Origin: Nemopilema nomurai
Taxonomy: Eukaryota; Cnidaria; Scyphozoa; Rhizostomeae; Rhizostomatidae
Length of the DNA stretch: 64,000 nt
Direction: 5' to 3'
NCBI GenBank assembly: GCA_003864495.1
Contig: ML133394.1
Span: 2,705,108-2,769,107 of the forward strand
The position numbers and the translations under genes were made by a program. Shown here in pieces: positions 1-15,000 of this stretch. Each line of letters starts with the position of its first letter. Position 1 is the stretch's first letter. Under the pieces are notes generated by a model that was not told where the DNA came from, did no database searches, and worked only from the letters and a program-made list of their open reading frames with translations.

Positions 1-3000
1 TTCCCCTTCTTTGGATTCATGTGCATTTGGATGAAATACACTGATGTGCTTTCAGATGCAAAACACTGATTTAGTTCTTCACTGACAGTAGCACGCTTTG
101 ATTTGCATGGAGTAGATCTTGCTTGTCACTTGAGCTTTCCCCTTCTTTGGATTCATGTGCTTTCAGATGCAAAACACTGATTTAGTTCTTCACTGACAGT
201 AGCACGCTTTGATTTGCATGGAGTAGATGTTGCTTGTCATTTGAGCTTTCCCCTTCTTTGGATTCATGTGCTTTCAGATGCAAAACACTGATTTAGTTCT
301 TCACTGACAGTAGCACGCTTTGATTTGCATGGAGTAGATCTTGCTTGTCATTTGAGCTTCTCCTTCTTTGGATTCATGTGCATTTGGATGAAATACACTG
401 ATGTGCTTTCAGATGCAAAACACTGATTTAGTTCTTCACTGACAGTAACACGCTTTGATTTGCATGGAGTAGATCTTGCTTGTCATTTGAGCTTTCCCCT
501 TCTTTGGATTCATGTGCTTTCAGATGCAAAACACTGATTTAGTTCTTCACTGACAGTAGCACGCTTTGATTTGCATGGAGTAGATCTTGCTTGTCATTTG
601 AGCTTTCCCCTTCTTTGGATTCATGTGCATTTGGATGAAATACACTGATGTGCTTTCAGATGCAAAACACTGATTTAGTTCTTCACTGACAGTAGCACGC
701 TTTGATTTGCATGGAGTAGATCTTGCTTTTCTTTGAGCTTTCCCCTTCTTTGGATTCATGTGCTTTCAGATGCAAAACACTGATTTACTTCTTCACTGAC
801 AGTAGCACGCTTTGATTTGCATGGAGTAGATCTTGCTTGTCATTTGAGCTTCCCCTTCTTTGGATCATGTGCATTTGATGAAATACACTGTGCTTTCAGA
901 TGCAAAACACTGATTTAGTTCTTCACTGACAGTAGCACGCTTTGATTTGCATGGAGTAGATCTTGCTTTCATTGAGCTTTCCCCTTCTTTGGATTCATGT
1001 GCTTTCAGATGCAAAACACTGATTTAGTTCTTCACTGACAGTAGCACGCTTTGATTTGCAGTAGATCTTGCTTGTCTTTGAGCTTTCCCCTTCTTTGGAT
1101 TCATGTGCTTTCAGATGCAAAACACTGATTTAGTTCTTCACTGACAGTAGCACGCTTTGATTTGCATGGAGTAGATCTTGCTTGTCATTTGAGCTTTCCC
1201 CTTCTTTGGATTATGTGCTTTCAGATGCAAAACACTGATTTAGTTCTTCACTGACAGTAGCACGCTTTGATTTGCATGGAGTAGATCTTGCTTGTCATTG
1301 AGCTTTCCCCTTCTTTGGATTCATGTGCTTTCAGATGCAAAACACTGATTTAGTTCTTCACTGACAGTAGCACGCTTTGATTTGCATGGAGTAGATCTTG
1401 CTTGTCATTTGAGCTTTCCCCTTCTTTGGATTCATGTGCTTTCAGATGCAAAACACTGATTTAGTTCTTCACTGACAGTAGCACGCTTTGATTTGCATGG
1501 AGTAGATCTTGCTTGTCATTTGAGCTTTCCCCTTCTTTGGATTCATGTGCTTTCAGATGCAAAACACTGATTTAGTTCTTCACTGACAGTAGCACGCTTT
1601 GATTTGCATGGAGTAGATCTTGCTTGTCATTGAGCTTTCCCTTCTTTGGATTCATGTGCTTTCAGATGCAAAACACTGATTTAGTTCTTCACTGACAGTA
1701 GCACGCTTTGATTTGCATGGAGTAGATCTTGCTTGTCATTGAGCTTTCCCCTTCTTTGGATTCATGTGCTTTCAGATGCAAAACACTGATTTAGTTCTTC
1801 ACTGACAGTAGCACGCTTTGATTTGCATGGAGTAGATCTTGCTTGTCATTTGAGCTTTCCCCTTCTTTGGATTCATGTGCTTTCAGATGCAAAACACTGA
1901 TTTAGTTCTTCACTGACAGTAGCACGCTTTGATTTGCATGGAGTAGATCTTGCTTGTCATTTGAGCTTTCCCTTCTTTGGATTCATGTGCTTTCAGATGC
2001 AAAACACTGATTTAGTTCTTCACTGACAGTAGCACGCTTTGATTTGCATGGAGTAGATCTTGCTTGTCATTGAGCTTCCCCTTCTTTGGATTCATGTGCT
2101 TTCAGATGCAAAACACTGATTTAGTTCTTCACTGACAGTAGCACGCTTTGATTTGCATGGAGTAGATCTTGCTTGTCATTGAGCTTTCCCCTTCTTTGGA
2201 TTCATGTATGTGCTTTCAGATGCAAAACACTGATTTAGTTCTTCACTGACAGTAGCACGCTTTGATTTGCATGGAGTAGATCTTGCTTGTCATTTGAGCT
2301 TTCCCCTTCTTTGGATTCATGTGCTTTCAGATGCAAAACACTGATTTAGTTCTTCACTGACAGTAGCACGCTTTGATTTGCATGGAGTAGATCTTGCTTG
2401 TCATTGAGCTTTCCCCTTCTTTGGATTCATGTGCTTTCAGATGCAAAACACTGATTTAGTTCTTCACTGACAGTAGCACGCTTTGATTTGCATGGAGTAG
2501 ATCTTGCTTGTCATTGAGCTTTCCCCTTCTTTGGATTCATGTGCTTTCAGATGCAAAACACTGATTTAGTTCTTCACTGACAGTAGCACGCTTTGATTTG
2601 CATGGAGTAGATCTTGCTTGTCATTTGAGCTTTCCCCTTCTTTGGCATGTGCTTTCAGATGCAAAACACTGATTTACTTCTTCACTGACAGTAGCACGCT
2701 TTGATTTGCATGGAGTAGATCTTGCTTGTCATTTGAGCTTTCCCTTCTTTGGATTCATGTGCTTTCAGATGCAAAACACTGATTTAGTTCTTCACTGACA
2801 GTAGCACGCTTTGATTTGCATGGAGTAGATCTTGCTTGTCATTTGAGCTTTCCCCTTCTTTGGATTCATGTGCTTTCAAAGATGCAAAACACTGATTAGT
2901 TCTTCACTGACAGTAGCACGCTTTGATTTGCATGGAGTAGATCTTGCTTGTCACTTTGAGCTTTCCCCTTCTTTGGATTCATGTGCTTTCAGATGCAAAA

Positions 3001-6000
3001 CACTGATTTACTTCTTCACTGACAGTAGCACGCTTTGATTTGCATGGAGTAGATCTTGCTTGTCATTTGAGCTTTCCCCTTCTTTGGATTATGTGCTTTC
3101 AGATGCAAAACACTGATTTAGTTCTTCACTGACAGTAGCACGCTTTGATTTGCATGGAGTAGATCTTGCTTGTCATTTGAGCTTTCCCCTTCTTTGGATT
3201 CATGTGCTTTCAGATGCAAAACACTGATTTACTTCTTCACTGACAGTAGCACGCTTTGATTTGCATGGAGTAGATCTTGCTTGTCATTTGAGCTTTCCCC
3301 TTCTTTGGATTCATGTGCATTTGATCAAATACACTGATTTTCAGATGCAAAACACTGATTTAGTTCTTCACTGACAGTAGCACGCTTTGATTTGCATGGA
3401 GTAGATCTTTGCTTGTCTTGAGCTTTCCCCTTCTTTGGATTAATGTGCTTTCAGATGCAAAACACTGATTTAAGTTTCTTCACTGACAGTAGCACGCTTT
3501 GATTTGCATGGAGTAGATCTTGCTTGTCTTTGAGCTTTCCCCTTCTTTGGATTCATGTGCTTTCAGATGCAAAACACTGATTTACTTCTTCACTGACAGT
3601 AGCACGCTTTGATTTGCATGGAGTAGATCTTGCTTGTCATTTGAGCTTTCCCCTTCTTTGGATTCATGTGCTTTGTTACATGATGCTTTCAGATGCAAAA
3701 CACTGATTTAGTTCTTCACTGACAGTAGCACGCTTTGATTTGCATGGAGTAGATCTTGCTTGTCACTTGAGCTTTCCCCTTCTTTGGATTCATGTGCGAT
3801 ATCATGTGCTTTCAGATGCAAAACACTGATTTAGTTCTTCACTGACAGTAGCACGCTTTGATTTGCATGGAGTAGATCTTGCTTGTCATTTGAGCTTTCC
3901 CCTTCTTTGGATTCATGTGCTTTCAGATGCAAAACACTGATTTAGTTCTTCACTGACAGTAGCACGCTTTGATTTGCATGGAGTAGATCTTGCTTGTCAT
4001 TTGAGCTTTCCCCTTCTTTGGATTCATGTGCTTTCAGATGCAAAACACTGATTTACTTCTTCACTGACAGTAGCACGCTTTGATTGCATGGAGTAGATCT
4101 TGCTTGTCACTTGAGCTTTCCCCTTCTTTGGATTCATGTGCTTTCAGATGCAAAACACGATGATGCAAAACACTGATTAGTTCTTCACTGACAGTAGCAC
4201 GCTTTGATTTGCATGGAGTAGATCTTGCTTTTCTTGAGCTTTCCCCTTCTTTGGATTCATGTGCTTTCAGATGCAAAACACTGATTTACTTCTTCACTGA
4301 CAGTAGCACGCTTTGATTGCATGGAGTAGATCTTGCTTGTCATTTGAGCTTTCCCCTTCTTTGGATTCATGTGCATTTGATTACACTGATGTGCTTTCAG
4401 ATGCAAAACACTGATTTAGTTCTTCACTGACAGTAGCACGCTTTGATTTGCATGGAGTAGATCTTGCTTGTCACTTGAGCTTTCCCCTTCTTTGGATTCA
4501 TGTGCATTTGATTCTGATGTGCTTTCAGATGCAAAACACTGATTTAGTTCTTCACTGACAGTAGCACGCTTTGATTTGCATGGAGTAGATCTTGCTTGTC
4601 TTGAGCTTTCCCCTTCTTTGGATTCATGTGCTTTCAGATGCAAAACACTGAATTTAGTTCTTCACTGACAGTAGCACGCTTTGATTTGCATGGAGTAGAT
4701 CTTGCTTGTCATTTGAGCTTTCCCCTTCTTTGGATTCATGTGCTTTAGATGCAATACACTGATGTGCTTTCAGATGCAAAACACTGATTTAGTTCTTCAC
4801 TGACAGTAGCACGCTTTGATTTGCATGGAGTAGATCTTGCTTGTCATTTGCTTTCCCCTTCTTTGGATTCATGTGCTTTCAGATGCAAAACACTGATTTA
4901 CTTCACTGACAGTAGCACGCTTTGATTTGCATGGAGTAGATCTTGCTTGTCATTTGAGCTTTCCCCTTCTTTGGATTCATGTGCTTTCAGATGCAAAACA
5001 CTGATTTAGTTCTTCACTGACAGTAGCACGCTTTGATTTGCATGGAGTAGATCTTGCTTGTCTTGAGCTTTCCCCTTCTTTGGATTCATGTGCTTTCAGA
5101 TGCAAAACACTGATTTACTTCTTCACTGACAGTAGCACGCTTTGATTTGCATGGAGTAGATCTTGCTTGTCATTTGAGCTTTCCCCTTCTTTGGATTCAT
5201 GTGCTTTCAGATGCAAAACACTGATTTAGTTCTTCACTGACAGTAGCACGCTTTGATTTGCATGGAGTAGATCTTGCTTGTCACTTGAGCTTTCCCCTTC
5301 TTTGGATTCATGTGCTTTCAGATGCAAAACACTGATTTAGTTCTTCACTGACAGTAGCACGCTTTGATTTGCATGGAGTAGATCTTGCTTGTCATTTGAG
5401 CTTTCCCCTTCTTTGGATTCATGTGCTTTCAGATGCAAAACACTGATTTAGTTCTTCACTGACAGTAGCACGCTTTGATTTGCATGGAGTAGATCTTGCT
5501 TGTTTGAGCTTTCCCCTTCTTTGGATTAATGTGCTTTCAGATGCAAAACACTGATTTAGTTCTTCACTGACAGTAGCACGCTTTGATTTGCATGGAGTAG
5601 ATCTTGCTTGTCTTGAGCTTTCCCCTTCTTTGGATTCATGTGCTTTCAGATGCAAAACACTGATTTAGTTCTTCACTGACAGTAGCACGCTTTGATTTGC
5701 ATGGAGTAGATCTTGCTTGTCATTTGAGCTTTCCCCTTCTTTGGATTCATGTGCTTTCAGATGCAAAACACTGATTTAGTTCTTCACTGACAGTAGCACG
5801 CTTTGATTTGCATGGAGTAGATCTTGCTTGTCACTTGAGCTTTCCCCTTCTTTGGATTCATGTGCTTTCAGATGCAAAACACTGATTTAGTTCTTCACTG
5901 ACAGTAGCACGCTTTGATTTGCATGGAGTAGATCTTGCTTGTCATTTGAGCTTTCCCCTTCTTTGGATTCATGTGCTATTCATGATGCTTTCAGATGCAA

Positions 6001-9000
6001 AACACTGATTTAGTTCTTCACTGACAGTAGCACGCTTTGATTTGCATGGAGTAGATCTTGCTTGTCATTTGAGCTTTCCCCTTCTTTGGATTCATGTGCT
6101 TTCAGATGCAAAACACTGATTTACTTCTTCACTGACAGTAGCACGCTTTGATTTGCATGGAGTAGATCTTGCTTGTCTTGAGCTTTCCCCTTCTTTGGAT
6201 TCATGTGCTTTCAGATGCAAAACACTGATTTAGTTCTTCACTGACAGTAGCACGCTTTGATTTGCATGGAGTAGATCTTGCTTGTCATTTGAGCTTTCCC
6301 CTTCTTTGGATTCATGTGCTTTCAGATGCAAAACACTGATTTAGTTCTTCACTGACAGTAGCACGCTTTGATTTGCATGGAGTAGATCTTGCTTGTCACT
6401 TGAGCTTTCCCCTTCTTTGGATTCATGTGCTTTCAGATGCAAAACACTGATTTAGTTCTTCACTGACAGTAGCACGCTTTGATTTGCATGGAGTAGATCT
6501 TGCTTGTCATTTGAGCTTTCCCCTTCTTTGTGCTGATTCATGTGCTTTCAGATGCAAAACACTGATTTAGTTCTTCACTGACAGTAGCACGCTTTGATTT
6601 GCATGGAGTAGATCTTGCTTGTCATTTGAGCTTTCCCCTTCTTTGGATTCATGTGCTTTCAGATGCAAAACACTGATTTAGTTCTTCACTGACAGTAGCA
6701 CGCTTTGATTTGCATGGAGTAGATCTTGCTTGTCTTTGAGCTTTCCCCTTCTTTGGATTCATGTGCTTTCAGATGCAAAACACTGATTTAGTTCTTCACT
6801 GACAGTAGCACGCTTTGATTTGCATGGAGTAGATCTTGCTTGTCTTGAGCTTTCCCCTTCTTTGGATTCATGTGCTTTCAGATGCAAAACACTGATTTAG
6901 TTCTTCACTGACAGTAGCACGCTTTGATTTGCATGGAGTAGATCTTGCTTGTCTTTGAGCTTTCCCCTTCTTTGGATTCATGTGCTTTCAGATGCAAAAC
7001 ACTGATTTAGTTCTTCACTGACAGTAGCACGCTTTGATTTGCATGGAGTAGATCTTGCTTGTCATTTGAGCTTTCCCCTTCTTTGGATTCATGTGCTTTC
7101 AGATGCAAAACACTGATTTAGTTCTTCACTGACAGTAGCACGCTTTGATTTGCATGGAGTAGATCTTGCTTGTCACTTGAGCTTTCCCCTTCTTTGGATT
7201 CATGTGCTTTCAGATGCAAAACACTGATTTAGTTCTTCACTGACAGTAGCACGCTTTGATTTGCATGGAGTAGATCTTGCTTGTCATTTGAGCTTTCCCC
7301 TTCTTTGGATTCATGTGCTTTGATTACACTGATGTGCTTTCAGATGCAAAACACTGATTTAGTTCTTCACTGACAGTAGCACGCTTTGATTTGCATGGAG
7401 TAGATCTTGCTTGTCATTTGAGCTTTCCCCTTCTTTGGATTCATGTGCTTTCAGATGCAAAACACTGATTTAGTTCTTCACTGACAGTAGCACGCTTTGA
7501 TTTGCATGGAGTAGATCTTGCTTTCTTTGAGCTTTCCCCTTCTTTGGATTCATGTGCTTTCAGATGCAAAACACTGATTTAGTTCTTCACTGACAGTAGC
7601 ACGCTTTGATTTGCATGGAGTAGATCTTGCTTGTCATTTGAGCTTTCCCCTTCTTTGGATTCATGTGCTTTCAGATGCAAAACACTGATTTAGTTCTTCA
7701 CTGACAGTAGCACGCTTTGATTTGCATGGAGTAGATCTTGCTTGTCATTTGAGCTTTCCCCTTCTTTGGATTCATGTGCTTTCAGATGCAAAACACTGAT
7801 TTAGTTCTTCACTGACAGTAGCACGCTTTGATTTGCATGGAGTAGATCTTGCTTGTCATTTGAGCTTTCCCCTTCTTTGCTTTGATTCATGTGCTTTCAG
7901 ATGCAAAACACTGATTTAGTTCTTCACTGACAGTAGCACGCTTTGATTTGCATGGAGTAGATCTTGCTTGTCATTTGAGCTTTCCCCTTCTTTGGATTCA
8001 TGTGCTTTCAGATGCAAAACACTGATTTACTTCTTCACTGACAGTAGCACGCTTTGATTTGCATGGAGTAGATCTTGCTTGTCTTTGAGCTTTCCCCTTC
8101 TTTGGATTCATGTGCTTTCAGATGCAAAACACTGATTTAGTTCTTCACTGACAGTAGCACGCTTTGATTTGCATGGAGTAGATCTTGCTTGTCTTTGAGC
8201 TTTCCCCTTCTTTGGATTCATGTGCTTTCAGATGCAAAACACTGATTTAGTTCTTCACTGACAGTAGCACGCTTTGATTTGCATGGAGTAGATCTTGCTT
8301 GTCTTTGAGCTTTCCCCTTCTTTGGATTCATGTGCTTTCAGATGCAAAACACTGATTTAGTTCTTCACTGACAGTAGCACGCTTGATTTGCATGGAGTAG
8401 ATCTTGCTTGTCTTGAGCTTTCCCTTCTTTGGATTCATGTGCATTTAGATCAAATACACTGATGCTTTCAGATGCAAAACACTGATTATCTTCACTTGAC
8501 AGTAGCACGCTTTGATTTGCATGGAGTAGATCTTGCTTTGTCATTTGAGCTTTCCCCTTCTTTGGATTCATGTGCTTTCAGATGCAAAACACTGATTTAG
8601 TTCTTCACAGTAGCACGCTTTGATTTGCATGGAGTAGATCTTGCTTGTCATTTGAGCTTTCCCCTTCTTTGGATTCATGTGCTTTCAGATCAAAACACTG
8701 ATTTAGTTCTTCACTGACAGTAGCACGCTTTGATTTGCATGGAGTAGATCTTGCTTGTCATTTGAGCTTTCCCTTCTTTGGATTCATGTGCTTTCACGAT
8801 GATGCAAAACACTGATTTAGTTCTTCACTGACAGTAGCACGCTTTGATTTGCATGGAGTAGATCTTGCTTTCTTTGAGCTTTCCCCTTCTTTGGATTCAT
8901 GTGCTTTCAGATCAAAACACTGATTTAGTTCTTCACTGACAGTAGCACGCTTTGATTTGCATGGAGTAGATCTTGCTTGTCTTGAGCTTTCCCCTTTTTG

Positions 9001-12000
9001 GATTCATGTGCTTTCAGATGCAAAACACTGATTTAGTTCTTCACTGACAGTAGCACGCTTTGATTTGCATGGAGTAGATCTTGCTTGTCATTTGAGCTTT
9101 CCCTTCTTCTGTGGATTACATGTGCTTTCAGATGCAAAACACTGATTTAGTTCTTCACTGACAGTAGCACGCTTTGATTTGCATGGAGTAGATCTTGCTT
9201 GTCATTTGAGCTTTCCCCTTCTTTGGCATTCTTTGATGATCATGTGCTTTCAGATGCAAAACACTGATTTAGTTCTTCACTGACAGTAGCACGCTTTGAT
9301 TTGCATGGAGTAGATCTTGCTTGTCATTTGAGCTTTCCCCTTCTTTGGATTCATGTGCTTTCAGATGCAAAACACTGATTTAGTTCTTCACTGACAGTAG
9401 CACGCTTTGATTTGCATGGAGTAGATCTTGCTTGTCACTTGAGCTTTCCCCTTCTTTGGATTCATGTGCTTTCAGATGCAAAACACTGATTTAGTTCTTC
9501 ACTGACAGTAGCACGCTTTGATTTGCATGGAGTAGATCTTGCTTGTCACTTTGAGCTTTCCCCTTCTTTTCTGTTGATTCATGTGCTTTCAGATGCAAAA
9601 CACTGATTTAGTTCTTCACTGACAGTAGCACGCTTTGATTTGCATGGAGTAGATCTTGCTTGTCTTGAGCTTTCCCCTTCTTTGGATTCATGTGCTTTCA
9701 GATGCAAAACACTGATTTAGTTCTTCACTGACAGTAGCACGCTTTGATTTGCATGGAGTAGATCTTGCTTGTCATTTGAGCTTTCCCTTCTTTTGGATTC
9801 ATGTGCTTTCAGATGCAAAACACTGATTTAGTTCTTCACTGACAGTAGCACGCTTTGATTTGCATGGAGTAGATCTTGCTTGTCATTTGAGCTTTCCCCT
9901 TCTTTGGATTCATGTGCATTTGATTCACTGATGTGCTTTCAGATGCAAAACACTGATTTAGTTCTTCACTGACAGTAGCACGCTTTGATTTGCATGGAGT
10001 AGATCTTGCTTGTCTTGAGCTTTCCCCTTCTTTGGATTCATGTGCTTTCAGATGCAAAACACTGATTTAGTTCTTCACTGACAGTAGCACGCTTTGATTT
10101 GCATGGAGTAGATCTTGCTTGTCATTTGAGCTTTCCCCTTTTCTTCTTTGATCACTGATGTGCTTTCAGATGCAAAACACTGATTTAGTTCTTCACTGAC
10201 AGTAGCACGCTTTGATTTGCATGGAGTAGATCTTGCTTGTCATTTGAGCTTTCCCCTTCTTTGGATTCATGTGCTTTCAGATGCAAAACACTGATTTACT
10301 TCTTCACTGACAGTAGCACGCTTTGATTTGCATGGAGTAGATCTTGCTTGTCATTTGAGCTTTCCCCTTCTTTGGATTAATGTGCTTTCAGATGCAAAAC
10401 ACTGATTTAGTTCTTCACTGACAGTAGCACGCTTTGATTTGCATGGAGTAGATCTTGCTTGTCTTTGAGCTTTCCCCTTCTTTGGATTCATGTGCTTTCA
10501 GATGCAAAACACTGATTTAGTTCTTCACTGACAGTAGCACGCTTTGATTTGCATGGAGTAGATCTTGCTTGTCATTTGAGCTTTCCCCTTCTTTGGATTC
10601 ATGTGCTTTCAGATGCAAAACACTGATTTAGTTCTTCACTGACAGTAGCACGCTTTGATTTGCATGGAGTAGATCTTGCTTGTCATTTGAGCTTTCCCCT
10701 TCTTTGGATTAATGTGCTTTCAGATGCAAAACACTGATTTAGTTCTTCACTGACAGTAGCACGCTTTGATTTGCATGGAGTAGATCTTGCTTGTCATTTG
10801 AGCTTTCCCCTTCTTTGGATTCATGTGCTTTCAGATGCAAAACACTGATTTAGTTCTTCACTGACAGTAGCACGCTTTGATTTGCATGGAGTAGATCTTG
10901 CTTGTCATTTGAGCTTTCCCCTTCTTTGGATTCATGTGCTTTCAGATGCAAAACACTGATTTAGTTCTTCACTGACAGTAGCACGCTTTGATTTGCATGG
11001 AGTAGATCTTGCTTGTCTTTGAGCTTTCCCCTTCTTTGGATTAATGTGCTTTCAGATGCAAAACACTGATTTAGTTCTTCACTGACAGTAGCACGCTTTG
11101 ATTTGCATGGAGTAGATCTTGCTTGTCTTTGAGCTTTCCCCTTCTTTGGATTCATGTGCTTTCAGATGCAAAACACTGATTTAGTTCTTCACTGACAGTA
11201 GCACGCTTTGATTTGCATGGAGTAGATCTTGCTTGTCTTGAGCTTTCCCCTTCTTTGGATTCATGTGCTTTCAGATGCAAAACACTGATTTATTCTTCAT
11301 GGAGTAGATTCTTGCTTGTCATTTGAGCTTCCCCTTCTTTGGTTCATGGCATTTAATGATGAATACACTGATGCTTCATGAGCAAAACACTGATTTAGTT
11401 CTTCACTGACAGTAGCACGCTTTGATTTGCATGGAGTAGATCTTGCTTGTCATTTGAGCTTTCCCCTTCTTTGGATTCATGTGCTTTCAGATGCAAAACA
11501 CTGATTAACTTCGTCACTGACAGTAGCATGCTTTGATTTGCATGGAGTAGATCTTGCTTTTCTTTGAGCTTTCCCCTTCTTTGGATTAATGTGCTTTCAG
11601 ATGCAAAACACTGATTTAGTTCTTCACTGACAGTAGCACGCTTTGATTTGCATGGAGTAGATCTTGCTTGTCATTTGGGCTTTCCCCTTCTTTGGATTAA
11701 TGGGCTTTCAGATGCAAAACACTGATTTAGTTCTTCATTGACAGTAGCACGCTTTGATTTGCATGGAGTAGATCCTGCTTGTCACTTGAGCTTTCCCCTT
11801 CTTTGGATTCATGTGCTTTCAGATGCAAAACACTAATTTAGTTGTTCACTGACAGTAGCACGCTTTGATTTGCATGGAGTAGATCTTGCTTGTCATTTGA
11901 GCTTTCCCCTTCTTTGGATTCATGTGCATTTAGATGAAATACACTGATGTGCTTTCAGATGCAAAACACTGATTTAGTTCTTCACTGACAGTAGCACGCT

Positions 12001-15000
12001 TTGATTTGCATGGAGTAGATCTTGCTTGTCATTTGAGCTTTCCCCTTCTTTGGATTCATGTGTTTCAGATGCAAACACTGATTAACTTCGTCACTGACAG
12101 TAGCATGCTTTGATTTGCATGGAGTAGATCTTGCTTGTCTCTTGAGCTTTCCCCTTCTTTGGATTAATGTGCTCTCAGATGCAAAACACTGATTAACTTC
12201 TTCACTGACAGTAGCATGCTTTGATTTGCATGGAGTAGATCTTGCTTGTCTCTTGAGCTTTCCCCTTCTTTGGATTAATGTGCTCTCAGATGCAAAACAC
12301 TGATTTAGTTCTTCACTGAGAGTAGCGCTTTGATTTGCATGGAGTAGATCTTGCTTTTCTTTGAGCTTTCCCCTTCTTTGGATTCATGTGCTTTCAGATG
12401 CAAAACACTGATTTAGTTCTTCACTGACAGTAGCACGCTTTGATTTGCATGGAGTAGATCTTGCTTGTCATTTGAGCTTTCCCCTTCTTTGGATTAATGT
12501 GCTTTCAGATGGAAAACACTGATTTAGTTCTTCACTGACAGTAGCACGCTTTGATTTGCATGGAGTAGATCTTGCTTGACATTTGAGCTTTCCCCTTCTT
12601 TGGATTAATGTGCTTTCAGATGCAAAACACTGATTTAGTTCTTCACTGACAGTAGCACGCTTTGATTTGCATGGACTAGATCTTGCTTGTCACTTGAGCT
12701 TTCCCCTTCTTTGGATTAATGTGCTTTCAGATGCAAAACACTGATTTAGTTCTTCACTGACAGTAGCACGCTTTGATTTGCATGGAGTAGATCTTGCTTG
12801 TCACTTGAGCTTTCCCCTTCTTTGGATTAATGTGCTTTCAGATGCAAAACACTGATTTAGTTCTTCACTGACAGTAGCACGCTTTGATTTGCATGGAGTA
12901 GATCTTGCTTGTCACTTGAGCTTTCCCCTTCTTTGGATTAATGTGCTTTCAGATGCAAAACACTGATTTAGTTCTTCACTGACAGTAGCACGCTTTGATT
13001 TGCATGGAGTAGATCTTGCTTGTCATTTGAGCTTTCCCCTTCTTTGGATTCATGTGCTTTCAGATGCAAAACACTGATTACTTCTTCACTGACAGTAGCA
13101 CGCTTTGATTTGCATGGAGTAGATCTTGCTTGTCACTTGAGCTTTCCCCTTCTTTGGATTAATGTGCTTTCAGATGCAAAACACTGATTTAGTTCTTCAC
13201 TGACAGTAGCACGCTTTGATTTGCATGGAGTAGATCTTGCTTGTTATGAGCTTTCCCCTTCTTTGGATTAATGTGCTTTCAGATGCAAAACACTGATTTA
13301 GTTCTTCACTGACAGTAGCACGCTTTGATTTGCATGGAGTAGATCTTGCTTGTCATTTGAGCTTTCCCCTTCTTTGGATTCATGTGCATTTTACTATGTG
13401 CTTTCAGATGCAAAACACTGATTTAGTTCTTCACTGACAGTAGCACGCTTTGATTTGCATGGAGTAGATCTTGCTTGTCACTTGAGCTTTCCCCTTTGGA
13501 TTCATTGGATTCATGTGCTTTCAGATGCAAAACACTGATTTAGTTCTTCACTGACAGTAGCACGCTTTGATTTGCATGGAGTAGATCTTGCTTGTCTTTG
13601 AGCTTTCCCCTTCTTTGGATTCATGTGCTTTCAGATGCAAAACACTGATTTAGTTCTTCACTGACAGTAGCACGCTTTGATTTGCATGGAGTAGATCTTG
13701 CTTGTCTTGAGCTTTCCCCTTCTTTGGATTCATGTGCTTTCAGATGCAAAACACTGATTTAGTTCTTCACTGACAGTAGCACGCTTTGATTTGCATGGAG
13801 TAGATCTTGCTTGTCACTTGAGCTTTCCCCTTCTTTGGATTAATGTGCTTTCAGATGCAAAACACTGATTTAGTTCTTCACTGACAGTAGCACGCTTTGA
13901 TTTGCATGGAGTAGATCTTGCTTGTCATTTGAGCTTTCCCCTTCTTTGGATTCATGTGCTTTCAGATGCAAAACACTGATTTACTTCTTCACTGACAGTA
14001 GCACGCTTTGATTTGCATGGAGTAGATCTTGCTTTTCTTGAGCTTTCCCCTTCTTTGGATTCATGTGCTTTCAGATGCAAAACACTGATTTAGTTCTTCA
14101 CTGACAGTAGCACGCTTTGATTTGCATGGAGTAGATCTTGCTTGTCATTTGAGCTTTCCCCTTCTTTGGATTAATGTGCTTTCAGATGCAAAACACTGAT
14201 TTAGTTCTTCACTGACAGTAGCACGCTTTGATTTGCATGGAGTAGATCTTGCTTGTCATTTGAGCTTTCCCCTTCTTTGGATTAATGTGCTTTCAGATGC
14301 AAAACACTGATTTAGTTCTTCACTGACAGTAGCACGCTTTGATTTGCATGGAGTAGATCTTGCTTGTCACTTGAGCTTTCCCCTTCTTTGGATTCATGTG
14401 CTTTCAGATGCAAAACACTGATTTAGTTCTTCACTGACAGTAGCACGCTTTGATTTGCATGGAGTAGATCTTGCTTGTCACTTGAGCTTTCCCCTTCTTT
14501 GGATTCATGTGCTTTCAGATGCAAAACACTGATTTAGTTCTTCACTGACAGTAGCACGCTTTGATTTGCATGGAGTAGATCTTGCTTGTCACTTGAGCTT
14601 TCCCCTTCTTTGGATTAATGTGCTTTCAGATGCAAAACACTGATTTAGTTCTTCACTGACAGTAGCACGCTTTGATTTGCATGGAGTAGATCTTGCTTGT
14701 CATTTGAGCTTTCCCCTTCTTTGGATTCATGTGCTTTCAGATGCAAAACACTTTACTTCTTCACTGACAGTAGCACGCTTTGATTTGCATGGAGTAGATC
14801 TTGCTTGTCACTTGAGCTTTCCCCTTCTTTGGATTCATGTGCTTTCAGATGCAAAACACTGATTTAGTTCTTCACTGACAGTAGCACGCTTTGATTTGCA
14901 TGGAGTAGATCTTGCTTGTTGAGCTTTCCCCTTCTTTGGATTCATGTGCTTTCAGATGCAAAACACTGATTTAGTTCTTCACTGACAGTAGCACGCTTTG